Below are positions 24,714 to 33,389 of a DNA stretch of 33,762 bases, one piece after another (positions within the stretch are counted from its first letter, which is position 1; each line of letters begins with the position of its first letter). The position numbers and the translations under genes were made by a program. The notes beneath the pieces were generated by a model that was given only the letters and a program-made list of their open reading frames with translations, was not told the DNA's origin and did no database searches. Location of the stretch: positions 1 to 33,762 of the forward strand of contig PLXT01000047.1 of NCBI GenBank assembly GCA_003151535.1, read 5' to 3'. The stretch is from Methanobacterium sp. GTDB taxonomy: Archaea; Methanobacteriota; Methanobacteria; Methanobacteriales; Methanobacteriaceae.

Positions 24714-24769
24714 TAGCTAAAAAAAATTAGCTAAGAAATCTTCAAAATAACTTAGATAAATTTATCTAA
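24714..24769. promoter_or_regulatory. Two palindromes in the ABCE1 promoter/leader
   Basis: TAGCTAA (24714-24720) and TTAGCTA (24727-24733) form a 7-bp inverted repeat with an A6 centre. About 20 bases later, TTAGATAAATTTATCTAA (24752-24769) is a perfect 18-bp palindrome. Both lie just downstream of the TATA box, near the expected transcription start, where repressor binding would block initiation. They could also act as leader RNA hairpins. Confidence 0.4.
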
Positions 24770-24807
24770 CTAACAAAATTTAGAAACTCATTTTTTTGGT
24801 GATTAAC

Positions 24808-26583
24808 TTGACGAGAATATCAATATTAGACCATGATCGATGCCAGCCTAAAAAATGCAACTATGTTTGCATTGAATATTGCCCCGGCGTTAGAATGGAA
24901 GAAGACACTATAGTAATCGATAAAAAAACAAAAAAACCGATCTTATCCGAAGAACTCTGTTCCGGATGCGGTATATGTACTAACAGATGTCCATTCAATG
25001 CTGTAAGTATTATTAACCTTCCAGAAGCACTTGATGATCCTGTACATAGATACGGGCAGAATATGTTTGAACTCTTTGGATTACCTAATATAAAGGCAGG
25101 ATCGGTTGTTGGTATACTAGGACCGAATGGTATAGGTAAATCCACCATTATCAGAATGTTTTCAGGAGAACTCAAACCGAATCTTGGAAAATATGATGAG
25201 GAAGTTTCATGGAAAGAGATTATAAGTTATTTTAAAGGCTCTCAACTACAATCATACTTCAAAACTCTTTCAAAAGGGGACTTAAAGGTAGTTCATAAAC
25301 CTCAGATGGTTGATCTACTCCCAAAATTTGTTAAGGGAAATGTTCAAAAGCTGATGGAAAGTGTGGACGAAAGAGGTGCAATGGACGAAGTAATGGAATC
25401 CTTGGAACTTAAACCTATATTAAGCAGAGATGTTTCCAAGTTAAGTGGAGGAGAACTTCAAAGAGTTGCAATTGCAGCAGCAGCCCTCAGAGAAGCTGAT
25501 TTCTATTATTTCGACGAACCAACATCCTGGCTGGATGTGAGGCAACGTTTAAATGCTGTTAAGGTTATAAGAAATCTTGCAGAAGCAGGGAAATCCGTTA
25601 TGGTTATAGAACACGATCTTGCGGCATTAGATGCCATATCTGATTATGTTCATATTTTATATGGACAACCAGGAGCCTATGGTGTTGTGTCACAAATGAG
25701 GGGAGTTCGAGTTGGTATTAACTCTTATATCAATGGTTTCCTACGTGAGGAAAATGTTAGATTCCGTAAGCAACCAATTACCTTCGATGTGAAACCACCT
25801 GCACTTGAAATTGAAGCTGAAGTAATTGCAGATTATTCATCACTTAAAAAATCTTACGATGGATTCAGCCTTGAAGCAGATCAAGGACAAATCCAGCATG
25901 ATGAAATAATTACTGCATTTGGACCCAATGGTATTGGTAAAACTACATTTGCTAAAATATTGGCCGGAGTAACCAAACCAGATCAAGGTAAGATTAATAA
26001 AAAAGTTACCATAGCTTACAAACCCCAGTACCTCGTATCAGATTTTGATGGAACTGTAGAAGAATTACTCTTAACAACAGCACCCACATACGGAACTAAC
26101 ATGTTCAAAACTGAAATACTTAAACCCTTCTCTTTAGAAGCTTTAATGGACAAGGAAGTAGATGAACTCAGTGGAGGAGAACTTCAAAGGCTTTCAGTAG
26201 CAGTTACATTATCAAGAGAAGCAGAAATATACCTCTTTGATGAACCAACAGCATTTCTCGATGTAGAACAAAGGTTAAAAGCTGCAAAAGCCATCAAAAG
26301 AGTGATTGAAAGTCGTAATGCAGCTGCAATTATTATAGATCATGATATAGTATTCATAGACTATATTTCTGATCGTGCAATGGTTTTTAATGGTGAAGCC
26401 GGTGTTAAAGGACATGCCTCAAGTCCTATGAACCTCAGATCCGCAATGAATAGTTTCTTATCATCTGTTGGAATCACATTCCGAAGGGATAAAGAAACTA
26501 AAAGACCCCGTGTTAATAAGTTTGAAAGCTACCTTGACAGAGAACAGAAGGAAAAGGGAGAATATTACTATCTAGAAAGTTAA
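24808..26583 (+). CDS. ABCE1/Rli1 ribosome-recycling ATPase
   Basis: ABCE1 splits 70S ribosomes after termination with aRF1 or Pelota and stays on 30S during initiation. The protein from TTG 24808 has 591 residues. The N-terminal iron-sulfur domain has cysteines 12, 17, 21, 25 and 51, 54, 57, 61. NBD1 has Walker A GPNGIGKST, signature LSGGELQRVAIA and Walker B YYFDEPTSWLD. NBD2 has GPNGIGKTTFAK, LSGGELQRLSVA and YLFDEPTAFLD. The hinge segments are present. GGTGAT at 24798-24803 supports TTG 24808. An in-frame TTG at 24796 is upstream of that site. Palindromes near the promoter suggest regulation. Confidence 0.96.
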   Translation: MTRISILDHDRCQPKKCNYVCIEYCPGVRMEEDTIVIDKKTKKPILSEELCSGCGICTNRCPFNAVSIINLPEALDDPVHRYGQNMFELFGLPNIKAGSVVGILGPNGIGKSTIIRMFSGELKPNLGKYDEEVSWKEIISYFKGSQLQSYFKTLSKGDLKVVHKPQMVDLLPKFVKGNVQKLMESVDERGAMDEVMESLELKPILSRDVSKLSGGELQRVAIAAAALREADFYYFDEPTSWLDVRQRLNAVKVIRNLAEAGKSVMVIEHDLAALDAISDYVHILYGQPGAYGVVSQMRGVRVGINSYINGFLREENVRFRKQPITFDVKPPALEIEAEVIADYSSLKKSYDGFSLEADQGQIQHDEIITAFGPNGIGKTTFAKILAGVTKPDQGKINKKVTIAYKPQYLVSDFDGTVEELLLTTAPTYGTNMFKTEILKPFSLEALMDKEVDELSGGELQRLSVAVTLSREAEIYLFDEPTAFLDVEQRLKAAKAIKRVIESRNAAAIIIDHDIVFIDYISDRAMVFNGEAGVKGHASSPMNLRSAMNSFLSSVGITFRRDKETKRPRVNKFESYLDREQKEKGEYYYLES

Positions 26584-26588
26584 ATCTA

Positions 26589-26606
26589 TTTTTTTTACTT
26601 TTTTTT
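26589..26606 (+). terminator. T-tract terminator after ABCE1
   Basis: Two runs of eight Ts (26589-26596 and 26599-26606) follow the stop codon within six bases. Confidence 0.6.
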
Positions 26607-26760
26607 ACTGATTCTAATTTCGAATATTGGGATTACTTTGGATAAATCCAAATTAGATTATTTTAAAAATTTTATCTCTTTGAATCAATAAAACTAAATA
26701 ATGTTTGAATTATATCCTCTTTTAATTAAGTCATTCCAATTGATTTTAGGATAAATTTTT

Positions 26761-28391
26761 ATGGTAAAAAAAGACAGAAACAACCTTAAAAGATTACAAG
26801 AGATTATTAAAGTCCTTTCAAAATATGAATTTGGTTACTTAACAGAGAAAATTAAACTAAAACACAAAATTCCATTAGTGAGTCCATCCTACGATTATGA
26901 ATCACTTGAAGAACTTGATTAAACCACACCGGAAATATTAAGGCTTGTTTTACAAGAATTAGGCCCTACATTCATTAAATTAGGTCAACCACTTAGTACT
27001 CGTCCTGATCTTGTTGGGAGAAAAATAGCCAATGAATTTACTAAGCTACAAGATGATAATCCTCCCATTGAATTTGATGTTATTAGGAAAGTTGTAGAAA
27101 GGGAACTGGGATCACCACTTGATAAGATTTTTAATAGTTTTGATTCCGAAACATTAGGATTTGCGTCTATAGGTCAAGTTCATAGTGCCGTGCTTAAATC
27201 GGGGGAAAAGTCGCCGTCAAAATCCAAAAACCCGGTGTGGAAAAGTTCATTAGAAGTGATATTTCTATTATGCAATTTTTAGCTAAACGGATAGATAACT
27301 ATGTTCCTCAATTCAAAATTTATAATGTTCCGGCAATAGTTGAAGAATTTAAACGTTCAATTTTAAAGGAAATTGATTATGAAAATGAAGCTATGAATCT
27401 TAAAAGATTCAGTTATAACTTCCGAAACGATGAAACTGTTCATGTTCCCAAACTCTACAGCAAATACTCCACATTAAAAGTAATTACAATGGAACATATT
27501 GGTGGAAAGAAGATTTCGGATATAACCGAAGCTGAAGGTTTTGACTTAAAGTTAATAGCTGAACGTGGAGCTATCTCTTATTTTAAACAAGTAATAGATT
27601 ATGGTTTTTTCCATGCTGACCCCCATCCATCCAATATTTACATCTTAGATGACAATGTCATATGTTATATTGATTTTGGGATGATGGGAGTTTTAGATGA
27701 TGAATTCAAACAAAATTTAGCCGAATTAATCATATATTTCATTGATAATAATGTTAATGGGATGATTAATCAGCTAAAATACATGGACATGATCGATGAA
27801 CATTACGTGGATACAAAATCCTTAAAGTACGATCTAACAGATATGATGTACAAGTACTACGGAACAGAATTAAATGAGGTTTACGGTGGTATGAACGACT
27901 TGATAAATCCCATGAGGAAATATCATGTCACAATGCCTAGAGAAGTTGTTTTACTTGCTAGAGGTATTGGAATGGTTGAAGAGACAGGAGAAAAGTTAGA
28001 TCCTACCTTCAATGCTGTTTTAGTATGTAAACCCATAATTAAACAAGTGATACGCAAAAAACTTACCCCTCTAAATTTTGTGGATTATGTTAAGAAGAAT
28101 ATTATTGAAATGGAGTATGTCTTAAAGAGCGTGCCTTTAACAATTACTAAAACATTATACAAACTTGAAGAGGGAGAAATAAGAATAAAAATTGAACATG
28201 AAGGTCTAAAAAGAATTACTAACAAATTATCAGTTGCGTTAATTCTTTCTGCCCTTTTGATAGGTTCATCTATGATAATGACCACGGATAATGGAGTTAT
28301 GATGATTAAATTTCCTTATTTAGGATTTTTAATAAGTGCAATTTTAGCCATATTCCTTGTTATATCCATTTTCAGGGACAGAGGGATCTAA
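26761..28391 (+). pseudogene. UbiB/ABC1 (AarF) family atypical kinase, broken by a stop and a frameshift
   Basis: Joined, the frames give a full 543-residue UbiB-family protein with two C-terminal membrane helices. The family motifs are intact: FIKLGQPLSTRPDL (KxGQ), the ExxxLQ-type EFTKLQD, FASIGQVHSAVLKSG, VAVKIQKPGV, and the catalytic FFHADPHPSNIYI and CYIDFGMMG. Codon 54 is TAA (26920-26922), in ELD-stop-TTPEILRL. A base is missing near 27200-27210 in the G5A4 run, after which the frame changes (VAVKIQKPG then follows). An isolated downstream frame from GTG 27237 gives 384 residues lacking the N-terminal KxGQ and A-rich-loop regions. Archaeal UbiB proteins have no proven role. Sequence error could explain one lesion, less easily both. 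Confidence 0.88.
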
Positions 28392-28471
28392 TAATTTTAA
28401 ATAGCTAATTGAATTAATTCAATTTTTCTATTTTAGTCCTAGAACTAATTAATATATTTCTAAAAAAAAAA

Positions 28472-29632
28472 TTATTTAGAATCCCTAAGAACACCCATAC
28501 CTTCGACAAATACTTTAGCAAAGTATTCTACTTGTTCCTTAGGAATTGAGAAACTCACACGAAGGTATCTGTCTCCAAATTGTTTACTTGTATATGAACC
28601 CTCACGTGTGAAAACTTTTTTATCAAGTAAATACTCAGAGATATCCAAAGGTGATACACCCGTATCGTAAACATCGATCGCAAGCATATTACCATCAGAT
28701 GGAAAGACAGGTAAAAATGCATTTTCAACCTGATCAACCGCATTCTTGATAATATCCTGATTAGAACTCGTGATAGTTTTAATACGTGTCAACCATTCTT
28801 TTTTTGACTTAATTGCAGCAATAGCTCCTCGTTGAGAAACAACATTGGTTCCCAGATCATTGATTACTATGGTTTTTATGGATTTTATAATTTCAGGTAC
28901 TCCTATAACTGACCCAATTCTCATTCCTGCCATTCCATATATCTTAGAGAAACTGTAAACTGTTACAGTGTGTTCAGGTGCATAGTTTGCCATGAGCTGA
29001 TGATTCCTTGCAAAATCACGGTAGGTGATATCATGCAAAAAATATATATCATTGTCATTTGCTAGATCTGCAAAGTCCTTTAGCTCTTCCGTGGTGTATG
29101 AAGTACCAAGAGGATTAAGAGGATCAACTAGGGATACTAACTTTGTATTCTCATCCATGTTCTCTCTTACAAGTTGTGGTGTGAGTTTGTATCCACATGC
29201 CTCGTTGTAGATTGGTACTGACTTGACATGGTCTCCGAAACGGCTTGCAAAGTTATCTATTATGAGGTAACCTGGATCACATGTTATTGTATTATCAGTT
29301 GGTGCCAAGATATCATTGGTGCATAAATAAAGGGATTCTGTTCCTCCTGCTGTTATAAGTATCTCAAACCCATTTTGAAGTCCTAAATCTTCTAAAATAA
29401 GCTTTTTGAGTTCAGGTAAACCTTCTGGTGGTGGGTATTTATTGTAATCGCGCTTCTTAATGCTACTCATCATGGAATCCATAATCTGATTCTCATCATG
29501 AAGATGATTAGTATTTTGACCCATCCAGATCATGTCTTTGTCGTTAAACACAAAGTCAAAGAACTCATTGGCTGTTTTATAACCTTTGGGTATTGATTTT
29601 GCGGGTTTTGCATATTTTTTTGGTGAAATCAT
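28472..29632 (-). CDS. Class I/II pyridoxal-phosphate aminotransferase
   Basis: The 386-residue fold type I aminotransferase is of unproven substrate. The PLP lysine is Lys230 in VYSFSKIYGMAGMRIG. AGGTES (95-100) holds cofactor phosphate, and the LVDPLNPLGTSYT segment has the Asn of the NP(x)G pattern. Arg in YLRVSFSIP binds the substrate carboxylate. It resembles aspartate or branched aromatic aminotransferases of methanogens, but the substrate is not clear. The start ATG 29632 is preceded on the minus strand by GTGAGATAATC, a weak ribosome-binding site. A TATA-like TTTAATATATT lies about 30 bases upstream. Confidence 0.85.
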   Translation of the reverse strand: MISPKKYAKPAKSIPKGYKTANEFFDFVFNDKDMIWMGQNTNHLHDENQIMDSMMSSIKKRDYNKYPPPEGLPELKKLILEDLGLQNGFEILITAGGTESLYLCTNDILAPTDNTITCDPGYLIIDNFASRFGDHVKSVPIYNEACGYKLTPQLVRENMDENTKLVSLVDPLNPLGTSYTTEELKDFADLANDNDIYFLHDITYRDFARNHQLMANYAPEHTVTVYSFSKIYGMAGMRIGSVIGVPEIIKSIKTIVINDLGTNVVSQRGAIAAIKSKKEWLTRIKTITSSNQDIIKNAVDQVENAFLPVFPSDGNMLAIDVYDTGVSPLDISEYLLDKKVFTREGSYTSKQFGDRYLRVSFSIPKEQVEYFAKVFVEGMGVLRDSK

Positions 29633-30015
29633 GATTATCTCACTACACTTTTATGGGAATATATTAAAAAAATAGATATCCTCAGAATCATAAGTCTCGT
29701 AATTTTGATCATATAGATGATTCTCCAAATATCCTATTCCATTTTTGTTCTTAAGCTCTTTATTATTTAATTTCAGATGATTTAAAATTATCGCATTCCT
29801 AACAAAATAAGAGTTATTTTGATAATTAAAGAATTTAGCAAAAACAACTCCATATTATTCATATATTGATAATGCAACTAAATTTCAGTCTTTAATTTTA
29901 ATTAAATTTTATTACAGATTATATAAATATGTTTTAACATCATTTTAAGATATAATAAATATTAATTCTTCCCCAATATGGGAAAAAATAATTAAAGAGT
30001 GTTGATTATTGTTAT
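29633..30015. other. Intergenic stretch between the aminotransferase and radB
   Basis: I see no gene in this AT-rich stretch of about 380 bases. It holds the aminotransferase promoter region near 29655-29670, an AT-rich TTATATAAATAT near 29919, and the radB hairpin at 29969-29984. Confidence 0.5.
29969..29984 (-). terminator. Putative radB terminator
   Basis: TTCCC (29969-29973) and GGGAA (29980-29984) pair around a 6-base loop about 30 bases after the radB stop on the minus strand. A T6 run precedes it on that strand. Confidence 0.4.
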
Positions 30016-30714
30016 CTACTCAATACCATGGTCAACAATTCTAAAACGAGCTCTAAGACCTTCAGGTCTACTTCTATGCCTTTTCAAGGTTGCTGACCTT
30101 TCTCCAAGACCATTAGCTCGCGCAAGTTCAACAACAATCTTGCTCCAATATTTAAGGATAGTTCCACCAACAGGCTCTATAACTCCATCCCCGTCAAAAA
30201 CAGAATAGATATGATTGGTTATGACTACTGCTATATTGTGATTTCTTGCTATTCTAGATAATAATGCCATCTGTTGACCAAGTTCGCGGTTAGTCTGAGA
30301 TGAATCACCTTCTTTGAGTCTATAGAGTGCAACAGCAGAATCAAGTATAATGAGTTCTACACTCTCTCCTTTGGAATCTAAAAGATTTTCTATTTTTTTC
30401 AAAACTTCTATCTGTTCGTTAAAACTGGTTGGTTCGAATATAATTATATTACTTGCAAAACTGTCAAATTGATTATTAGATATCTGTTTTACCCTTTCTA
30501 TTGATAATCCACCTTCTGTATCAATATAGATAGCTTTATCTCCCTTTTTAGCACAGCATACAAGTAACTGTAGTGCTATATTGGTTTTTCCTGATCCTGG
30601 TGGCCCATAAAATTGGGTTAAACAGCCTTTTTCAACACCCCCACCCATAATCACATCGATAGGGGATCCTGTAGATATTTTAGTATTTTCATCTATGTCC
30701 GATAAAACCTTCAT
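30016..30714 (-). CDS. radB: DNA repair and recombination protein RadB
   Basis: RadB is the archaeal RadA paralogue that helps recombination and interacts with RadA, with low recombinase activity of its own. The 232-residue protein is only the RecA core, lacking the N-terminal helix-hairpin-helix domain of RadA, as expected. Walker A is GPPGSGKT at 37-44. Walker B is ELIILDSAVALYR. YIDTEGGLSIER and VVITNHIYSVFDG follow the RadA/RadB pattern. The C-terminal ANGLGERSATLKRHRSRPEG is typical. CAGGAGATTTAA stands before the ATG on the minus strand. TTTTTTATATTTATAAT near 30745-30760 is a possible TATA box. Confidence 0.95.
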   Translation of the reverse strand: MKVLSDIDENTKISTGSPIDVIMGGGVEKGCLTQFYGPPGSGKTNIALQLLVCCAKKGDKAIYIDTEGGLSIERVKQISNNQFDSFASNIIIFEPTSFNEQIEVLKKIENLLDSKGESVELIILDSAVALYRLKEGDSSQTNRELGQQMALLSRIARNHNIAVVITNHIYSVFDGDGVIEPVGGTILKYWSKIVVELARANGLGERSATLKRHRSRPEGLRARFRIVDHGIE

Positions 30715-30981
30715 TTAAATCTCCTGAATTTACAGTAATATTATTATAAATATAAAAAATTACATTCCTAACGTTTTTCTTTAATATTTATTCATTTTCA
30801 CAATAATTTAAATTATATTTGTAATTGAATTTAATAATAGAAATAACTTTGCAGACTCCTAGAATAAAATTCTAAAAGGATATTTACGAGAATTAAATTT
30901 CATGACCATGTTATATGGATAGTAAAGAATTTAAATAGTTATATTTAATGATCACAAATTTTGGACCATATGTAAAAAAAA

Positions 30982-31602
30982 CTATTCCTTAACCATATTC
31001 TCTAAACAAAGAGTTCCTGCACCTTCACGCAAAACTTTAGGAGGATAAACCGTCATATCAATCACAGTAGATGGAATTCCATGTTTACAGATACCTGCAT
31101 CCATCATAATATCAACAGAAGACCCTAATTGGTTTAACACTTCATCTGCAGATTCTGGAATATCATACCCTGATAAATTAGCGCTTGTACTGGTAATGGG
31201 AAAATCTCTTGAAAGATCCATACATACACTGTTATCTGGAATTCTAATCCCAATCTTATCACTTCCAGCTGTTAAAAGTGAAGATATATTATCATTTTTC
31301 TTTAATATTATTGTAAAAGGTCCGGGTAGAATATTCCGTATAATAGTTTCAATTTTACTATCAATCTTTGCAACCTGTTTTATATCCTCAATTCTAGAAA
31401 TACAAATGGATAAAGGTTTGTTTAAAGGTCTTTTTTTAATAGAAAAAACTTTGAGAATTGCCTCTTCATCAAATACATTAGCCCCAATTCCATAAACTGT
31501 ATCTGTAGGATAAATTATGATGGAACCCTTCTTCATGGCCATCCTTGCAATTTTTATTTTATCTGGTTCTGGATTTGTTCCATCTATCTTCATGATCTTC
31601 AT
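30982..31602 (-). CDS. Threonylcarbamoyl-AMP synthase (Sua5/YrdC family)
   Basis: The enzyme makes threonylcarbamoyl-AMP from threonine, bicarbonate and ATP for the t6A modification of ANN-decoding tRNAs. The 206-residue protein has only the YrdC domain. The N-terminal IIYPTDTVYGIGAN segment is the ATP and threonine-binding loop. KKRPLNKPLSICIS, LPGPFTIILKK, ITSTSANLSG and GIPSTVIDM follow in order. The Sua5-specific C-terminal domain is missing, as in the shorter archaeal proteins. The start ATG 31602 lies about 70 bases from the divergent CDP-alcohol phosphatidyltransferase start. Confidence 0.93.
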   Translation of the reverse strand: MKIMKIDGTNPEPDKIKIARMAMKKGSIIIYPTDTVYGIGANVFDEEAILKVFSIKKRPLNKPLSICISRIEDIKQVAKIDSKIETIIRNILPGPFTIILKKNDNISSLLTAGSDKIGIRIPDNSVCMDLSRDFPITSTSANLSGYDIPESADEVLNQLGSSVDIMMDAGICKHGIPSTVIDMTVYPPKVLREGAGTLCLENMVKE

Positions 31603-31641
31603 TAAATAATCAACCCCAACTTTAATTCATTCCATTCAAAG

Positions 31642-31649
31642 TATATATC
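31642..31649 (+). promoter_or_regulatory. TATA box of the CDP-alcohol phosphatidyltransferase gene
   Basis: TATATATC lies about 27 bases before the ATG at 31673. No ribosome-binding site is seen between, so the mRNA is probably leaderless. Confidence 0.45.
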
Positions 31650-31672
31650 CATTGATATTCATATTTAATTTT

Positions 31673-32260
31673 ATGCTGAACCGACTTAGACCCCAAGTTA
31701 AAGTGTTTTTAGATCCTATTGCCAAGAGGATCCGTATAAACCCAAACATTCTAACCATCCTTGGCCTTATTGTAAGTCTTATATCTGCATATATGTTTGC
31801 AACAGGCAATCTACTCGCGGGTGGACTTTTAATAGCATTAAGTGGATTTGTAGATATGTTGGATGGGGCTGTGGCAAGAAATAATTATCAAACTACTAAG
31901 TTCGGAGGAATACTAGACTCAACTGCAGATAGATTTGGAGATGCGTTTATAATTATTGGAATAATTTACGGTGGATATGTGAATTGGATCTTTGGTATCC
32001 TTGCTCTCCACGCATCTTTAACAGTGAGTTATGTAAGAGCTAGAGCCGAGTCAGAAGGTATAGAATGCAATGTTGGAATTGCTGAACGTGCTGAACGTCT
32101 GGTTATAATAATGATTGGTGCATTTTTAAGCTATTTCACAGGTTTACATTTCTTTAACGTGAACCCATTGGGAATAGCTATCATTCTTATAATGATCCTA
32201 GGTTATATAACAGTATTCCAACGGGTATATCATTCTTGGAAAGAACTTAAAGGTCAATAA
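31673..32260 (+). CDS. CDP-alcohol phosphatidyltransferase (archaetidylinositol phosphate synthase-like)
   Basis: This membrane enzyme joins a CDP-activated lipid to an alcohol head group. The protein from ATG 31673 has 195 residues. The CDP-alcohol motif DxxDGxxARx8GxxxDxxxD is complete: Asp61, Asp64, Asp82 and Asp86 in DMLDGAVARN and KFGGILDSTADRFGD. About five or six hydrophobic segments surround it (about 27-45, 47-58, 89-110, 130-150, 165-185). In methanogens this type of protein commonly makes archaetidylinositol phosphate, but the substrate is inferred from the family. The in-frame TTG at 31652 would add seven hydrophobic residues and is unlikely. The gene appears leaderless. Confidence 0.87.
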   Translation: MLNRLRPQVKVFLDPIAKRIRINPNILTILGLIVSLISAYMFATGNLLAGGLLIALSGFVDMLDGAVARNNYQTTKFGGILDSTADRFGDAFIIIGIIYGGYVNWIFGILALHASLTVSYVRARAESEGIECNVGIAERAERLVIIMIGAFLSYFTGLHFFNVNPLGIAIILIMILGYITVFQRVYHSWKELKGQ

Positions 32261-32458
32261 TCCATATAGACATTAAAACAAATTTTTTTTTTCAAATAAT
32301 TAGGTTATTTAAGAGTTTAATTCTATTTCAAAAAAAGAAAATGAGTTAGGTTATGGCGATTAGTAAAATACTAAATCCAAATAGAATAATTTTATCATTT
32401 AAAATTTGAATTAAATAATTATTAATAAAAAGTTATGAAACTAATATATGGCTTCATA

Positions 32459-32742
32459 TTAATAATCTGTCTTTTCAATTTCTTCTAAATAAAAAACATC
32501 TGGTTTACCTACTACACCTGCTTTCTGCATTATCTTTGCTAAATCTTCTGACTCAGCAAAATTTTTTGCACTTACCAAATTATCCCATTCGGTCATAACA
32601 ACCAAATGGTTAGAATCATTAGTATTTCGTAATACCTGAGCCCCTTTAGAACCTTGGCTTTTCGTGTAGCACCATCCTCATCATATAATGATTTCCATTT
32701 AGCATAATCCTCCACTCTATGGAAGTCTAAGATTAATTGTCC
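32459..32742 (-). pseudogene. Small ABM-like (dimeric alpha/beta-barrel) protein, truncated and frameshifted
   Basis: On the minus strand two frames join into a small soluble protein. The first reads GQLILDFHRVEDYAKWKSLY then DEDGATRKAK. After a one-base loss near 32652 it continues SKGAQVLRNTNDSNHLVVMT and EWDNLVSAKNFAESEDLAK to the TAA at 32459-32461. The pattern RVEDYAKWK, then LVVMTEWDN, then AESEDL and VGKPDVFYLEEIE matches small antibiotic-biosynthesis-monooxygenase-like proteins, but the family is inferred by eye. No start codon precedes GQLIL. The frame upstream runs into a stop in repeat-rich DNA, so the 5' end is lost near 32743. It is a decayed gene. Confidence 0.7.
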
Positions 32743-33185
32743 TCGACTTCGTTATCCGTCTATAACGAAATTCCAATTTTATTTGACTACATTATGACTA
32801 CTCTTTTGACTACTTTGAGGTATCTGGAATTTCCGAATAGTTCATAAATGTGAACTTGTTCCAAAAATGCACATATTGAGTTATCCGGGATTTCCGGACA
32901 ACTGGAATATACCTAGAAATATACCTATTTTTAGATCTAATTTTTAGACAAAATGGCCCATATGTGGACCATAGGTGCCGTACATATGCTGTATGGGTAC
33001 AGTACATATGCATAATTTTTAATTTTTTGTATAAATTTCCTACCGAAAATTATATAGTTTTAGGATGTAATATATTGTATAAATTCAGTTAAACTGGATT
33101 AAGAATACATTTTTTTATCTTAACAAAAGCTTTACAAAAAATTGGAATTTAAGTTATTTGTTTTGGTGAAAGGAGTTGATAAAAA
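32743..33185. repeat. Repeat-dense non-coding region
   Basis: This stretch of about 440 bases has no credible gene but many short repeats. TCGTTAT/ATAACGA is an inverted repeat (32749-32768). TGACTAC occurs at 32784, 32795 and 32808. TATCTGGAATTTCCGA (32821) and TATCCGGGATTTCCGG (32882) are similar, and the second contains the perfect inverted repeat TCCGG/CCGGA (32884-32898). AGTTCA/TGAACT (32839-32856) is inverted. AATATACCTA repeats 12 bases apart (32906 and 32918). GTACATATGC repeats 22 bases apart (32980 and 33002). TTGTATAAATT occurs at 33028 and 33075. The 11, 12 and 22-base spacings suggest sites on the same DNA face. A regulatory or replication/partition role is possible. Confidence 0.55.
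33022..33034 (+). promoter_or_regulatory. ATTTTTTGTATAA box, copy 1
   Basis: This 13-base sequence recurs exactly at 33511-33523. It may be the TATA element of the small gene at 33186. A further TTGTATAAATTC at 33075 lies between it and the gene. Confidence 0.35.
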
Positions 33186-33389
33186 ATGGATGAAAAGAAA
33201 AAAAGGAAGATAGCTGAGGAAGAAAAAGACGCTGAAATTTGGACAACAGGAAAAGAAGAGATGATGGAACGTGCACCTGCTGATCTCCTTAAAAAAGAAG
33301 ATCCAGAACTTCTTAAAAAAGAATACGGTGACGTTAAAGTTAACCCTCCAGGTTCAGGTGGGAAAAAACTGAAGAGCAAAAAGGAATAA
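33186..33389 (+). CDS. Small charged hypothetical protein, 67 residues
   Basis: I do not recognise this family. The protein is highly charged and probably partly helical and partly disordered: a lysine/glutamate-rich head (DEKKKRKIAEEEKDAEI), a WTTGKEEMMERAPADLLKK segment, then KKEDPELLKKEYGDV, a proline/glycine linker (NPPGSGG) and a lysine tail. LLKKEDPELLKKEYG is an internal near-repeat. There is no membrane segment. AAAGGAGTTGATAAAAA gives a strong ribosome-binding site. The gene is isolated within the repeat-rich region, and T-tracts follow at about 33405-33414. Confidence 0.65.
   Translation: MDEKKKRKIAEEEKDAEIWTTGKEEMMERAPADLLKKEDPELLKKEYGDVKVNPPGSGGKKLKSKKE

Noticed and set aside
32810..33013. 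Minus-strand open frame in the repeat-rich region
   Set aside because: The composition follows the repeats (Tyr, His and Arg-rich), there is no ribosome-binding site, and repeats explain the open frame.
32743..33060. Chromosomal replication origin
   Set aside because: No ORB-type or cdc6 gene context is seen, so an origin claim would go beyond the evidence. It is kept only as one possibility for the repeats.
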